DNA of 64,000 nucleotides from contig JAFWBM010000046.1 of the NCBI GenBank assembly GCA_017507105.1, positions 1 to 64,000 of the forward strand, written 5' to 3'. Below are positions 42,401 through 51,312 of this stretch, piece by piece. Source of the stretch: Bacteroidaceae bacterium. GTDB lineage: Bacteria; Bacteroidota; Bacteroidia; Bacteroidales; Bacteroidaceae. The notes under the pieces are model-generated. The model saw only the letters and a list, made by a program, of their open reading frames with translations, searched no databases and was not told where the DNA came from. The translations under genes and the position numbers were made by a program. Each line of letters opens with the position of its first letter. Positions within the stretch are counted from its first letter, which is position 1.

Positions 42401-44044
42401 ATGCAAAACTTTATAAGAAACTTCGAAGAGAGTATAAAACAATGCTGGAAGAATCCTGCAATAAGTGACTATCACGGTACCACTAGAAGCTATGGAGAAG
42501 TAGCAACAGAAATTGAGAAGTTGCATCTTGTATGGAGAAATGCAGGAGTTGACAAAGGCTGTAAAATATCACTCAATGCACGTAGTTCATCAAACTGGGC
42601 CATTGCATTTATGGCAGCCACATCGGGCGGTTATGTTGCAGTACAGCTATTCAACGGATTCACCGCAGCCGACACACAGAAGTTTGTCCATCACTCAGAC
42701 AGCAATATTCTATTCACCGAAAAGAATCTTTTTGAAGCAATGGACTTCGAAAGTATGCCTCAGCTTGTCGCAGTATACGATATAAAAGATATGACACTGC
42801 TTGCATCAAGAGGCAAATTTGCCGATATACATGAGCAAAGAGAGTCCCTTTTTGCAACAGCCTATCCTAATGGATTCAAAGCCGACGACGTAAAATATCC
42901 AAATATAGGATTAAATGAGTTATGCTGCATAAACTACACATCGGGTTCAACCGGCACACCAAAAGGTGTCATGCTGTCGGCACGTAACATCAGCAGCAAC
43001 GTCAAGATGATACCCGAGCACTTTCCATATCGAAAAGGAGACAGCTATCTCAGTATTCTGCCTTTTGCACATATATTCGGACTTCTATACGATATGATTA
43101 CACCTCTTTGCTGCGGCATGCATGTAACAGTGTTTGGCATGCCACCTGCACCCACTTTATTAAAAGAGGCAATGCAGATTATCCGACCCAAAGTGGCAAT
43201 GATGGTACCTCTTGTCTTGAACAAAATGACGGAGTATGCAATAGGAGAATTCGTACACAGTAAAAATGGTGAGGCACGTCTTGCCGACTACAAGCATCAT
43301 GCGGAATTCTGTAACGCACTGCGAACCATTATGCTATCTTACCTCGGCAACAACTGTGAACTTATCGTAACAGGAGGCGCTGCCATCCCCAGTCACCTAG
43401 AACAACTACTCGCCATAAAATTAGAAATACCTTTGGTTACAGGTTACGGCATGACAGAGTGTGCTCCTACAATATCTCTTGGACACCTGGGAAGATATAA
43501 ACTGAAATCATGCGGAGAGATTGTAGAGCGCATGGAGGCACATATAAACTCATATGACCCTCATAAGACAGTGGGAGAACTTTGGGTAAGAGGTGATAAC
43601 GTTTTTATGGGTTATTATAAAAATCCGGAAGCCGACAGAGAGGTCTTTACAGAAGATGGATGGTTCCGCACCGGTGATTTAGGAACATTAGACGAGGAAA
43701 ACACTCTCTTCCTTGTAGGAAGATGCAAAAGCATGCTTCTTGCCAGCAACGGTCAAAATGTATATCCCGAAGAGATTGAAGTAAAACTAAACACACTACC
43801 CTATGTAGCAGAATCGGTAGTTGTACAACGAGGCGAAAAATTCATTGCTATAATTGTACCCAACTCCGACCAACTCGCAAACGATGGAGTATCGGCCGAA
43901 ACATACAATAGCATAATGGAGAAGAACATTGAGACACTGAATGGTATGATTCCCACTTATTCAAAAGTCTCATCCTACGAACTACATGAAGAACCATTTG
44001 CAAAGACTCCAAAAGGTAGCATAAAACGTTTTATGTACAAGTAA
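42401..44044 (+). CDS. AMP-binding acyl-CoA synthetase-like protein
   Basis: 547 residues. ANL signatures: NYTSGSTGTPKGVMLS (178-193), TGYGMTECAPT, WFRTGDLGTLDEE and GRCKSMLLASNGQNVYPEEIE; the catalytic Lys region is TPKGSIKRFMYK at the C-terminus. It is shorter than its divergent neighbour and its substrate (fatty acid or other carboxylate) is unknown. Preceded by an operator-like inverted repeat and followed by a terminator at 44069. Confidence 0.87.
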   Translation: MQNFIRNFEESIKQCWKNPAISDYHGTTRSYGEVATEIEKLHLVWRNAGVDKGCKISLNARSSSNWAIAFMAATSGGYVAVQLFNGFTAADTQKFVHHSDSNILFTEKNLFEAMDFESMPQLVAVYDIKDMTLLASRGKFADIHEQRESLFATAYPNGFKADDVKYPNIGLNELCCINYTSGSTGTPKGVMLSARNISSNVKMIPEHFPYRKGDSYLSILPFAHIFGLLYDMITPLCCGMHVTVFGMPPAPTLLKEAMQIIRPKVAMMVPLVLNKMTEYAIGEFVHSKNGEARLADYKHHAEFCNALRTIMLSYLGNNCELIVTGGAAIPSHLEQLLAIKLEIPLVTGYGMTECAPTISLGHLGRYKLKSCGEIVERMEAHINSYDPHKTVGELWVRGDNVFMGYYKNPEADREVFTEDGWFRTGDLGTLDEENTLFLVGRCKSMLLASNGQNVYPEEIEVKLNTLPYVAESVVVQRGEKFIAIIVPNSDQLANDGVSAETYNSIMEKNIETLNGMIPTYSKVSSYELHEEPFAKTPKGSIKRFMYK

Positions 44045-44068
44045 AAGCCGCTCATAATCACACAATAG

Positions 44069-44106
44069 AAACAGCATGCCTGATTTTGTTTCAAGGCATG
44101 CTGTTT
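44069..44106 (+). terminator. Terminator of the AMP-binding gene
   Basis: A 12-bp stem AAACAGCATGCC/GGCATGCTGTTT (44069-44080 with 44095-44106) around a 14-nt loop. Confidence 0.75.
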
Positions 44107-44201
44107 TATATGTAGCAAAATGCATTGTGACAAAAAAGCAGGAAATAAAACATACTACATAAAAAGGTGCTCTAAAAATTTCTTTTTCCATTTTTAATAT
44201 C

Positions 44202-44209
44202 TATCTTCG
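44202..44209 (+). promoter_or_regulatory. -7 element of the methylmalonyl-CoA operon
   Basis: TATCTTCG with a T-rich -33 region (TTT at 44179-44181, 20 nt upstream), 41 nt before mce. Confidence 0.5.
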
Positions 44210-44250
44210 CCATTAATGATATCCTTATATTAACATAAAACCGAAAAAGT

Positions 44251-44655
44251 ATGAAGATTTCCAAAATAGAGCATCTCGGCATTGCCGTTGAAAGCATAGA
44301 GAAAGCTCTTCCATATTATGAGCAGGTACTGGGATTTGAGTGTTACAATATTGAAACGGTGGAAGACCAAAAGGTACGTACTGCATTCCTGCGTGTGGGA
44401 GAGACAAAGATTGAGCTTCTCGAGCCTACATCACCTGACAGCACAATTGCAAAATTCCTTGAGACACGCGGACAAGGTATTCACCATATAGCATATAAAG
44501 TTGAAGATGGTGTAGCAAATGCTCTTGCCGAATGTGAAGCAAAAGAGGTTCGCACAATAGACAAAGCTCCACGTAATGGCGCAGAGGGACTGCACATAGC
44601 ATTCCTTCATCCTAAGGCAACACAAGGTGTCCTTACAGAGCTATGCGAAGAGTAA
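44251..44655 (+). CDS. mce: Methylmalonyl-CoA epimerase
   Basis: 134 residues, VOC-fold metalloenzyme interconverting (R)- and (S)-methylmalonyl-CoA. Metal ligands are in place: His8 (IEHLGIAV), His79 (GIHHIAYKV) and Glu130 (VLTELCEE). First gene of a four-gene operon mce-carboxyltransferase-small ORF-biotin carrier, with 29 nt to the next gene; in Bacteroidetes this set belongs to the succinate-propionate branch. Confidence 0.96.
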   Translation: MKISKIEHLGIAVESIEKALPYYEQVLGFECYNIETVEDQKVRTAFLRVGETKIELLEPTSPDSTIAKFLETRGQGIHHIAYKVEDGVANALAECEAKEVRTIDKAPRNGAEGLHIAFLHPKATQGVLTELCEE

Positions 44656-44684
44656 AAACACTAACAAATTAAAATACAAGTATC

Positions 44685-46238
44685 ATGAGTAAGCAATTTG
44701 AAAGAATCAAGGAGCTGGTAGCCATGAGAGCCAAAGCACGTTTGGGCGGTGGTGAAAAAGCGATTGAGAAACAACACGAGCGCGGCAAATACACAGCCCG
44801 CGAGCGCATAGACATGCTGCTCGACAAAGGTAGTTTCGAAGAGTTCGACATGTTTGTGACACACAGATGCACAAATTTCGGTCAGGAGAAGAAACAGTAT
44901 CTTGGTGATGGTGTTGTTGCCGGTTGCGGAACAATCGAAGGTCGTCTAGTATACATTTTTGCACAAGATTTCACAGTAACAGGAGGTTCACTATCCGAGA
45001 CTATGGCACAAAAGATATGCAAAGTAATGGATATGGCCATGAAGATGGGTGCCCCCGTCATAGGAATAAACGACAGTGGTGGAGCCCGTATACAAGAGGG
45101 TATAAATGCTCTTGCCGGATATGCAGAAATTTTCGAGCGTAACATCCTTGCATCAGGTGTTGTTCCCCAAATTTCCGGAATCTTCGGTCCCTGCGCCGGC
45201 GGCGCCGTATATTCACCTGCACTTACCGACTTCACCATAATGACGGAAGGCACATCATATATGTTCCTGACCGGACCGAAAGTTGTAAAGACCGTGCTTG
45301 GCGAAGTAGTTACACAAGAGGAACTTGGAGGTGCCAGCGTACATGCAAGCAAATCGGGTGTAACACACTTTACAGCAGAAACAGAGGAAGAGGGTCTTAT
45401 GCTCATACGCAAGTTGTTTGGTTTTATACCTCAGAACAACCGTGAGACAACACCCGATATTCCATGTAGCGATCCTATTGACAGAAAGAGCGATTTACTT
45501 AATGAGATAATACCCGACAACCCCAACCAAGCGTACGACATGTATAGTGTTATTGGCGAAATTGTCGACAACGGAGAGTTCCTTGAAGTACATCGCGACT
45601 ATGCTCAAAACATAATTGTAGGATTCGCACGTATGAATGGCAAATCTGTCGGTATCGTTGCCAACCAGCCATGCCGTTATGCCGGTGTTCTTGACTGCAA
45701 TGCATCTCGCAAAGGCGCACGTTTCGTACGTTTCTGCGACGCATTCAACATTCCTTTGGTAACCTTGGTCGATGTTCCAGGTTTCCTACCGGGAACAGCT
45801 CAGGAGTACAATGCAGTGATATTACACGGTGCAAAACTGTTGTATGCTTTCGGTGAAGCTACAGTACCCAAAGTGACTGTTACACTGAGAAAATCATACG
45901 GAGGTTCACATATTGTAATGGCATGCAAGCAACTGCGAGCCGACCTCAACTACGCTTGGCCAAGCGCCGAGATTGCAGTAATGGGAGCTGCAGGTGCAGC
46001 AGAAGTCCTATATGCGAAAGAGGCAAAGGAAGCTGCCGACCCCAAAGCATTCATTGCCGAGAAAGAGGCCGAATACAACAAACTGTTTGCGAATCCCTAT
46101 CAAGCTGCAAAGTACGGATACATTGACGATGTAATAGAGCCACGTAATACACGTTTCCGCATAATACGCGCACTTGCACAGCTCGAGAGCAAGCGTCAAT
46201 CATTGCCACAAAAGAAACACGGAAATATACCTCTTTAA
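44685..46238 (+). CDS. mmdA: Acyl-CoA carboxyltransferase (methylmalonyl-CoA decarboxylase alpha / PccB-like)
   Basis: 517 residues, a full carboxyltransferase with N-lobe ([42 protein letters not shown]) and C-lobe ([25 protein letters not shown]). Enzymes of this family move CO2 between biotin and methylmalonyl-/propionyl-CoA. Neighbouring mce and a biotin carrier support a methylmalonyl-CoA substrate. Whether it works as decarboxylase, carboxylase or transcarboxylase cannot be told; no biotin carboxylase and no sodium-pump subunit are in the operon. Confidence 0.93.
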   Translation: MSKQFERIKELVAMRAKARLGGGEKAIEKQHERGKYTARERIDMLLDKGSFEEFDMFVTHRCTNFGQEKKQYLGDGVVAGCGTIEGRLVYIFAQDFTVTGGSLSETMAQKICKVMDMAMKMGAPVIGINDSGGARIQEGINALAGYAEIFERNILASGVVPQISGIFGPCAGGAVYSPALTDFTIMTEGTSYMFLTGPKVVKTVLGEVVTQEELGGASVHASKSGVTHFTAETEEEGLMLIRKLFGFIPQNNRETTPDIPCSDPIDRKSDLLNEIIPDNPNQAYDMYSVIGEIVDNGEFLEVHRDYAQNIIVGFARMNGKSVGIVANQPCRYAGVLDCNASRKGARFVRFCDAFNIPLVTLVDVPGFLPGTAQEYNAVILHGAKLLYAFGEATVPKVTVTLRKSYGGSHIVMACKQLRADLNYAWPSAEIAVMGAAGAAEVLYAKEAKEAADPKAFIAEKEAEYNKLFANPYQAAKYGYIDDVIEPRNTRFRIIRALAQLESKRQSLPQKKHGNIPL

Positions 46239-46249
46239 ACCTATTAAAT

Positions 46250-46390
46250 ATGAAAGAGAAGAACGAGGCTGTAATTGCAGCAATAACCCTAGCTTTAGAG
46301 AACTATCTAGGCAACAACATACATGACGAGGAGAGCGGAGTACTCACCATACGTTATGTTAACAAACATTGGAACAACTTGTGCAACTAA
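46250..46390 (+). CDS. 46-residue peptide resembling the C-terminal tail of OadG
   Basis: Reads from ATG 46250 to TAA 46388-46390; begins MKEKNEAVIAAITLALENYL and contains NNIHDEESGVLTI. In Bacteroides-type decarboxylase operons this slot holds OadG (sodium-pump gamma), whose C-terminus ends in a similar ...AAIAMAL...HDEES.VLTI segment (from memory). Here the transmembrane N-terminal part is missing, so it may be a stand-alone tail that still binds the carboxyltransferase, like the tiny MmdE of Veillonella. 11 nt after mmdA and 17 nt before the biotin carrier. Confidence 0.75.
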   Translation: MKEKNEAVIAAITLALENYLGNNIHDEESGVLTIRYVNKHWNNLCN

Positions 46391-46407
46391 CATCAAAAGA
46401 AACAATT

Positions 46408-46839
46408 ATGAAAGAGTACAAATATACAATCAACGGTGAGAAATACGAGGTTATCGTAAAAGAGGTTGTAGATACAAAAGCAACAGTAACAGTAAACGGC
46501 AATGATTACACTGTAGAGTGGGAAAAGCCTGAAGAAAAAAAGCCAGTTGTTGTGGCTAAACCCGTAGTAAAACCTACAGCTGCACCGGTGTCTACACCTG
46601 CAGCAGTTGCAGCCGCACCGGTAAACGGGCATGCCATTAAGACTCCACTTCCCGGTGTAATTATAGATGTAAAGGTTAATGTCGGTGACTCTGTTACAAA
46701 AGGACAGACAGTCGTGCTACTCGAAGCCATGAAGATGGAGAACAACATCAACGCCGATCGAGACGGCAAAGTAGCCTCTATATCTGTAGCCAAAGGTGAC
46801 ACCGTTGCAGACGGAGCAGTACTTATTGTACTTGAATAA
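46408..46839 (+). CDS. Biotin carrier protein of the carboxyltransferase
   Basis: 143 residues. An N-terminal small beta domain (YTINGEKYEVIVKEV), a flexible Ala/Pro/Val linker (about 45-72) and a biotinyl domain with the biotin-accepting Lys109 in EAMKMEN. The ATG at 46408 is chosen; an in-frame ATG at 46369 lies in the small upstream ORF. It ends the operon at a 20-bp-stem terminator. Typical partner of MmdA/OadA-type carboxyltransferases (MmdC-like). Confidence 0.95.
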   Translation: MKEYKYTINGEKYEVIVKEVVDTKATVTVNGNDYTVEWEKPEEKKPVVVAKPVVKPTAAPVSTPAAVAAAPVNGHAIKTPLPGVIIDVKVNVGDSVTKGQTVVLLEAMKMENNINADRDGKVASISVAKGDTVADGAVLIVLE

Positions 46840-46848
46840 TATACTCCT

Positions 46849-46897
46849 ACAGTTTGATTGCTTACAAAGAGATTTGTAAGCAATCAAACTGTTTTTA
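46849..46897 (+). terminator. Terminator of the methylmalonyl-CoA operon
   Basis: A 20-bp perfect stem (46849-46868 with 46873-46892), GAGA tetraloop, T5 tract. Confidence 0.92.
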
Positions 46898-46924
46898 TAC
46901 ATGATTACCTAAAAGAGAAATAAA

Positions 46925-48925
46925 GTGAAACAATATATTATAACACTTCTGCTACTGACAAGCCTCTTTACTTTACAAGCTCCGATTGCAGCAGAAATAA
47001 ACGAGAAACCATTTGTAATCCCGGAACTTCGTGAATGGAAAGGAGATAAAGGGGAGTTCATCATAACCCCAGAAACAAGAATCACTTATCCGAAATCAAA
47101 TCAGCAGTTGGCAGACATTGCATTACAGCTGGCAACCGACTGCAAGGAGATGTTCGGTATTGAGTTAAAAACGACAGAAGAGAAGGCTAAAAAAGGTGAC
47201 ATCAGCCTTAGATTAGTTAAAGACAAAAAGCTGGGTAATGAAGGCTATACTATAAAAATAGGTAGCAAGGTTGAGATAGCAGCTCCTAACGCCACAGCTC
47301 TCTTTTGGGGAACACGCACAATTCTTCAGATAGCCGAGCAAAGAGATGGGAAATCACTTCCCAAAGGCTCTATAAGAGACTGGCCAGATTACCAACTAAG
47401 AGGATTCATGCTTGACTGCGGACGCAAATTCATCCCCATGCACTTCTTGCGTGACTATGTAAAACTGATGGCATATTATAAGATGAATACATTTCAAATT
47501 CACCTTAATGATAACTCATTCAAACAGTTCTTCAATAATGATTGGGCAAAAACACAAAGTGCCTTCCGACTCGAAAGCGAATATTTCCCGGGATTGACAG
47601 CACGAGACGGGCACTACACAAAAAAGGAATTTATAGAGTTACAGAAACTTGCCGAAAGCCTACATGTAGAAATAATACCCGAGATAGATGCACCGGCACA
47701 CTCTCTGGCCTTTACAAAATATCGTCCAGAAATAGGTAGCGAAGAGTACGGATTAGACCATCTCGACCTATTTAAGCCACAGACATACGCCTTTATCGAC
47801 TCATTATACGATGAATACTTAAAAGGTGATGAGCCCGTTTTCCGTGGCAAGCGCGTACATGTAGGAACAGATGAGTACTCAAACCGCGACAAAAAGGTTG
47901 TAGAACAGTTCCGCTATTTTACAGATCATTGCATACGCCTTGTTGAGAAATATGGAAAACAAGCCTGCGCATGGGGTGCATTAACGCATGCACAAGGAGA
48001 GACACCTGTAAAATCCGAGAATGTAATTTTAAGTGCATGGTACAACGGATATGCGGATCCTGCAAAGATGATTGAATTGGGATATGATCTTATAAGCATA
48101 CCAGATGGTTATCTATACATTGTACCTGCAGCAGGTTATTACTACGACTACTTGAATTGCCAGATGCTATATGAAAATTGGACACCGGCACAGATAGGTA
48201 ATCAGAAATTCGAGGAACGCCATCCCCAAATTCTAGGAGGAATGTTTGCCGTATGGAACGACCATGCCGGAAACGGAATAAGTTATCAGGATATACACTA
48301 TCGCGTACTCCCCGCAATGCAGACCTTGGCAGTAAAGATGTGGACAGGAGAAAAGCCGTCCTTGACATATGCTCAATTCAATGAGGCACGCACTGCAATA
48401 AGCGAAGCACCGGGAATAAACATTGCCGGACGCCACAAAAGCATAGGGGAGTCACCCATACTCAGCATCGAGAATGTAACACCAGTAACAGCTACCGGCA
48501 TAAAGGAGATTGGATGGGCCTATAACATCTCATTCCATATAGAGGCTGCAAACGAAGAGACAGGAACAATCCTTTTTGAATCGGACAATGCAAAATTCTA
48601 TTTGAGAGACCCTATAGAGAGAAAAATAGGATTCTCACGCGATGGTTACCTAAACACCTTCAACTACCGTATGCAAGAAGGAGAGAAGGCATACATAACC
48701 ATATGCGGAAACCAGAATGAGACAACACTCTATGTAAATGGCAAACTTATTGAAAAGCTTGACAGAGAGACAAGATACCATCTTAATAGTGCCAGCAATA
48801 AATATGACAAGATGTATTATGTCAGGACCCTTGTTTTCCCATTGGCAAAGAGCGGAAACTTTAAGAGCAAGATAAGCAACCTTACAGTATACCCATTCAT
48901 GGAGACACCGATAATGCCACGCTAA
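46925..48925 (+). CDS. Secreted GH20 beta-N-acetylhexosaminidase
   Basis: 666 residues. Starts with GTG (46925), needed for the signal peptide (about 1-23, ending AAE); the nearest upstream ATG (46902) reads straight into a stop. GH20b N-domain at about 30-150, then the catalytic barrel (RGFMLDCGRKF at 159) with the Asp-Glu pair Asp316/Glu317 in HVGTDEYSN, and a C-terminal concanavalin-like domain at about 520-660. It removes terminal GlcNAc/GalNAc from host or dietary glycans. It stands alone, without SusCD genes, and is bounded by two strong terminators. Confidence 0.93.
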   Translation: MKQYIITLLLLTSLFTLQAPIAAEINEKPFVIPELREWKGDKGEFIITPETRITYPKSNQQLADIALQLATDCKEMFGIELKTTEEKAKKGDISLRLVKDKKLGNEGYTIKIGSKVEIAAPNATALFWGTRTILQIAEQRDGKSLPKGSIRDWPDYQLRGFMLDCGRKFIPMHFLRDYVKLMAYYKMNTFQIHLNDNSFKQFFNNDWAKTQSAFRLESEYFPGLTARDGHYTKKEFIELQKLAESLHVEIIPEIDAPAHSLAFTKYRPEIGSEEYGLDHLDLFKPQTYAFIDSLYDEYLKGDEPVFRGKRVHVGTDEYSNRDKKVVEQFRYFTDHCIRLVEKYGKQACAWGALTHAQGETPVKSENVILSAWYNGYADPAKMIELGYDLISIPDGYLYIVPAAGYYYDYLNCQMLYENWTPAQIGNQKFEERHPQILGGMFAVWNDHAGNGISYQDIHYRVLPAMQTLAVKMWTGEKPSLTYAQFNEARTAISEAPGINIAGRHKSIGESPILSIENVTPVTATGIKEIGWAYNISFHIEAANEETGTILFESDNAKFYLRDPIERKIGFSRDGYLNTFNYRMQEGEKAYITICGNQNETTLYVNGKLIEKLDRETRYHLNSASNKYDKMYYVRTLVFPLAKSGNFKSKISNLTVYPFMETPIMPR

Positions 48926-48929
48926 TAAA

Positions 48930-48982
48930 AACATATATAAAGCAGGGAGTTGTCAGTGACAACTCCCTGCTTTATATATGTT
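48930..48982. terminator. 53-bp palindromic bidirectional terminator
   Basis: 48930-48955 pairs perfectly with 48957-48982 around a single G. Between convergent GH20 (+) and panD (-). Confidence 0.85.
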
Positions 48983-49001
48983 AGCTTGCAATAAGAGAAT
49001 G

Positions 49002-49352
49002 TTAAACAATCCTATTTGTTCCTTTCTCAGGAATGACAACCTTCGGTTTAAACACTGCAGCCTCTTCGGGTGTCATTGTTGCATATGCCATTATTATGGC
49101 AACATCTCCAGGAGTAAATTTATGCGCTGCCGCACCATTAAGACATATAACACCAGAATCTCGACGCCCTTTGATTACATATGTCACAATACGCTCACCA
49201 TTATTATTATTTACGACATGTACCATTTCGCCCTCCAGCAATCCCACTGCATCCATCAGTGCCTCATCTATAGTAATGCTACCCATATAGTTAAGGTTCG
49301 CCTCAGTCACGGTAACACAATGCAATTTTGATTTCAACATTTGCAGCAACAT
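49002..49352 (-). CDS. panD: Aspartate 1-decarboxylase
   Basis: 116 residues. Pyruvoyl enzyme making beta-alanine; self-cleavage site Gly24-Ser25 in YMGSITIDE, with [10 protein letters not shown] upstream. 8 nt after panC, so the two consecutive pantothenate steps (beta-alanine supply and condensation) are co-expressed. An internal Met5 is an alternative start. Confidence 0.97.
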   Translation of the reverse strand: MLLQMLKSKLHCVTVTEANLNYMGSITIDEALMDAVGLLEGEMVHVVNNNNGERIVTYVIKGRRDSGVICLNGAAAHKFTPGDVAIIMAYATMTPEEAAVFKPKVVIPEKGTNRIV

Positions 49353-49360
49353 AGCGGCAT

Positions 49361-50218
49361 TTATTTCACCTCCTTATATTTAATATTGTCTATAAGTCTT
49401 ATTTTACCACAGAAAAGAGCAATACAGCCTACTATATAATCGCTCTCATCCCAATCTTGCAATGGCTGCAGAGTATATCCATCTACAATCTGAAAATACT
49501 CTAATCGGAAACCATCCGTATTCCCTATTATATTTTCCACATACTCTTTTACCTCATTCAATGTATGCTCTTTTGCATATTCGAGACTATTGAAGAGAGT
49601 TTTGGATATTAAAAGTGAGCGCTGACGCTCTTCTGCTGTAAGCAACATATTTCTGCTGCTTAATGCCAATCCATCCATCTCGCGTATAATAGGGCAACCT
49701 ACAATTTCCACATCAAGTGAAAGTTGCTTTACCATCTCTCTTATTATTGCAAGTTGTTGAAAATCTTTCTCTCCGAAATAGGCTTTATGTGGTTCTACTG
49801 CATAAAAAAGTTTACTCACAATCTGAGCTACGCCATTGAAATGTCCCGGTCTGAACGGACCTTCCATTACAGTATCAAGCGGTGCAAAGTTAAAAAGTCG
49901 TGTATCCGGTTCGGGATACATCTCATCAACATCGGGAGCAAAAACAATGTCAACAGCAAGCGAGTCCAGCAATTTACAATCAGCTTCCAAATTGCGAGGA
50001 TAATTCATCAAATCGTTCTTATCATTAAACTGTGTGGGATTAACGAATATACTGACAACTGTTATATCATTTTGCTTGACAGATAATTCCACTAATGAAG
50101 AGTGTCCCATGTGGAGTGCTCCCATAGTGGGCACAAGACCTATCGTTTTCCCTTTAGCTCTACTGTAATCCAAAGCAGAGCGCAACTCTTTTATCGTGTT
50201 TAAAACTTTCATTACCAA
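49361..50218 (-). CDS. panC: Pantothenate synthetase
   Basis: 285 residues condensing pantoate with beta-alanine. Nucleotide-binding [10 protein letters not shown] with His36/His39, the GEKDFQQL segment and the [10 protein letters not shown] (KMSKS-like) loop are all present. The start may be the Met at 50218 or 50212. Promoter on the minus strand near 50263-50270, divergent from the starch synthase-like gene. Confidence 0.97.
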   Translation of the reverse strand: MVMKVLNTIKELRSALDYSRAKGKTIGLVPTMGALHMGHSSLVELSVKQNDITVVSIFVNPTQFNDKNDLMNYPRNLEADCKLLDSLAVDIVFAPDVDEMYPEPDTRLFNFAPLDTVMEGPFRPGHFNGVAQIVSKLFYAVEPHKAYFGEKDFQQLAIIREMVKQLSLDVEIVGCPIIREMDGLALSSRNMLLTAEERQRSLLISKTLFNSLEYAKEHTLNEVKEYVENIIGNTDGFRLEYFQIVDGYTLQPLQDWDESDYIVGCIALFCGKIRLIDNIKYKEVK

Positions 50219-50262
50219 TGTTTTATAGTAGTAAGGCCATCAAAAGGCCTATTTTCGGAGTG

Positions 50263-50270
50263 CAAAGTAA
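50263..50270 (-). promoter_or_regulatory. Probable -7 element of panC-panD
   Basis: Minus strand TTACTTTG, one mismatch to TAnnTTTG, with TTTC about 20 nt upstream. A small hairpin AGGCC/GGCCT (50234-50238 with 50246-50250) lies in the leader. Confidence 0.45.
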
Positions 50271-50409
50271 CAAACAAATAAGCATAAAAAGAAATAAATA
50301 CAAGAAAATATTTAGCCATGCCATTAACACATTATCTGCCACATTGAATAGTTAACAACTGTAAATCAATCGCTTTTCCGACACAAAAACGCTTAAAAAA
50401 GAACAATCA

Positions 50410-50441
50410 TTTGTTGATATGCTGTTTTTTTAGTAATTTTG
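50410..50441 (+). promoter_or_regulatory. Promoter of the starch synthase-like gene and DUF4270
   Basis: TTTG (50410-50413), exactly 20 nt, TAATTTTG (50434-50441). Leader about 30 nt. Confidence 0.85.
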
Positions 50442-50476
50442 CAAACGCACAGAACTACATCTGTTGAATATTAAAA

Positions 50477-51289
50477 ATGAAAGCAAAAAGAATCCTATTT
50501 ATTACTCAAGAAATTACACCTTTTGTACCCGAGGCCACAATTTCGCAGACAAGCAGATCTTTGGCTCAAGCAACACAAGAAAGCGGTGCTGAGGTAAGAA
50601 TCTTTACCCCCAAATGGGGCATAATAAACATCCGTCGCAACCAATTGCACGAGGTTATTCGTCTTTCGGGCATGAATCTTATTATTGATGACACCGATCA
50701 CCCACTGATAATCAGAGTAGCCTCCTTGCAGTCGGCACGAAGCATACAAGTATATTTCATAGAGAATGACGATTACTTCCAGAATCGTTTAATGACATGC
50801 GACGAACAGGGCGTAGAATACCCGGATAATGACGAGAGAGCGATTTTCTTTGCACGCGGAGTTCTTGAAGCTGTAAAAAAACAGAGCTGGTGTCCCGACA
50901 TACTACATTGTCATGGATGGATATCTGCACTTGTTCCTCTATACATCAAGAGTGCATATAAAGAAGAGCCATCATTCCGTGATTCAAAAATTGTATTCTC
51001 GCTATATGACGATGAGCATAACATAAAAGACCCTCTTCCCGCAGGATTCTTGAAAAAGATACTCCATAAAGACATGACTATGGAGCTTCTTGATGGAATG
51101 ACAGAACCAACCACATACGAAGATTTGGCAAAGCTGGCAATAAGATACAGCGATGGAGTTATAGAGAATGGCAACAACATACCAACATCTCTTATAGAAT
51201 ATGCACAATCACTTGGCAAAAAAGTTTTGACAAGACAGAGTGCCGAAGAATACAACAATGCATGTATCGAGTTCTTTGAGAATCTATAA
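50477..51289 (+). CDS. Short glycogen/starch synthase-like protein (GT5 N-terminal half)
   Basis: 270 residues with the GT5 catalytic N-domain only: RILFITQEITPF, the glucan-site region DNDERAIFFARGVLEA and LHCHGWISALVPLYIK. The C-terminal nucleotide-binding Rossmann half (another 200 or more residues in GlgA) is absent and the KxGGL motif is not recognisable. It may be inactive, regulatory, or a partner of another protein. Followed after 23 nt by DUF4270; the panCD / short synthase / DUF4270 neighbourhood recurs in Bacteroides-type genomes. Confidence 0.75.
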   Translation: MKAKRILFITQEITPFVPEATISQTSRSLAQATQESGAEVRIFTPKWGIINIRRNQLHEVIRLSGMNLIIDDTDHPLIIRVASLQSARSIQVYFIENDDYFQNRLMTCDEQGVEYPDNDERAIFFARGVLEAVKKQSWCPDILHCHGWISALVPLYIKSAYKEEPSFRDSKIVFSLYDDEHNIKDPLPAGFLKKILHKDMTMELLDGMTEPTTYEDLAKLAIRYSDGVIENGNNIPTSLIEYAQSLGKKVLTRQSAEEYNNACIEFFENL

Positions 51290-51312
51290 AAGACAATATA
51301 TAAACATAATAG

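Noticed and set aside
40110-44044. Two AMP-binding genes as a nonribosomal peptide or polyketide loading pair
   Set aside because: Neither has a carrier protein, condensation or ketosynthase domain nearby; both carry ordinary acyl-CoA ligase motifs.
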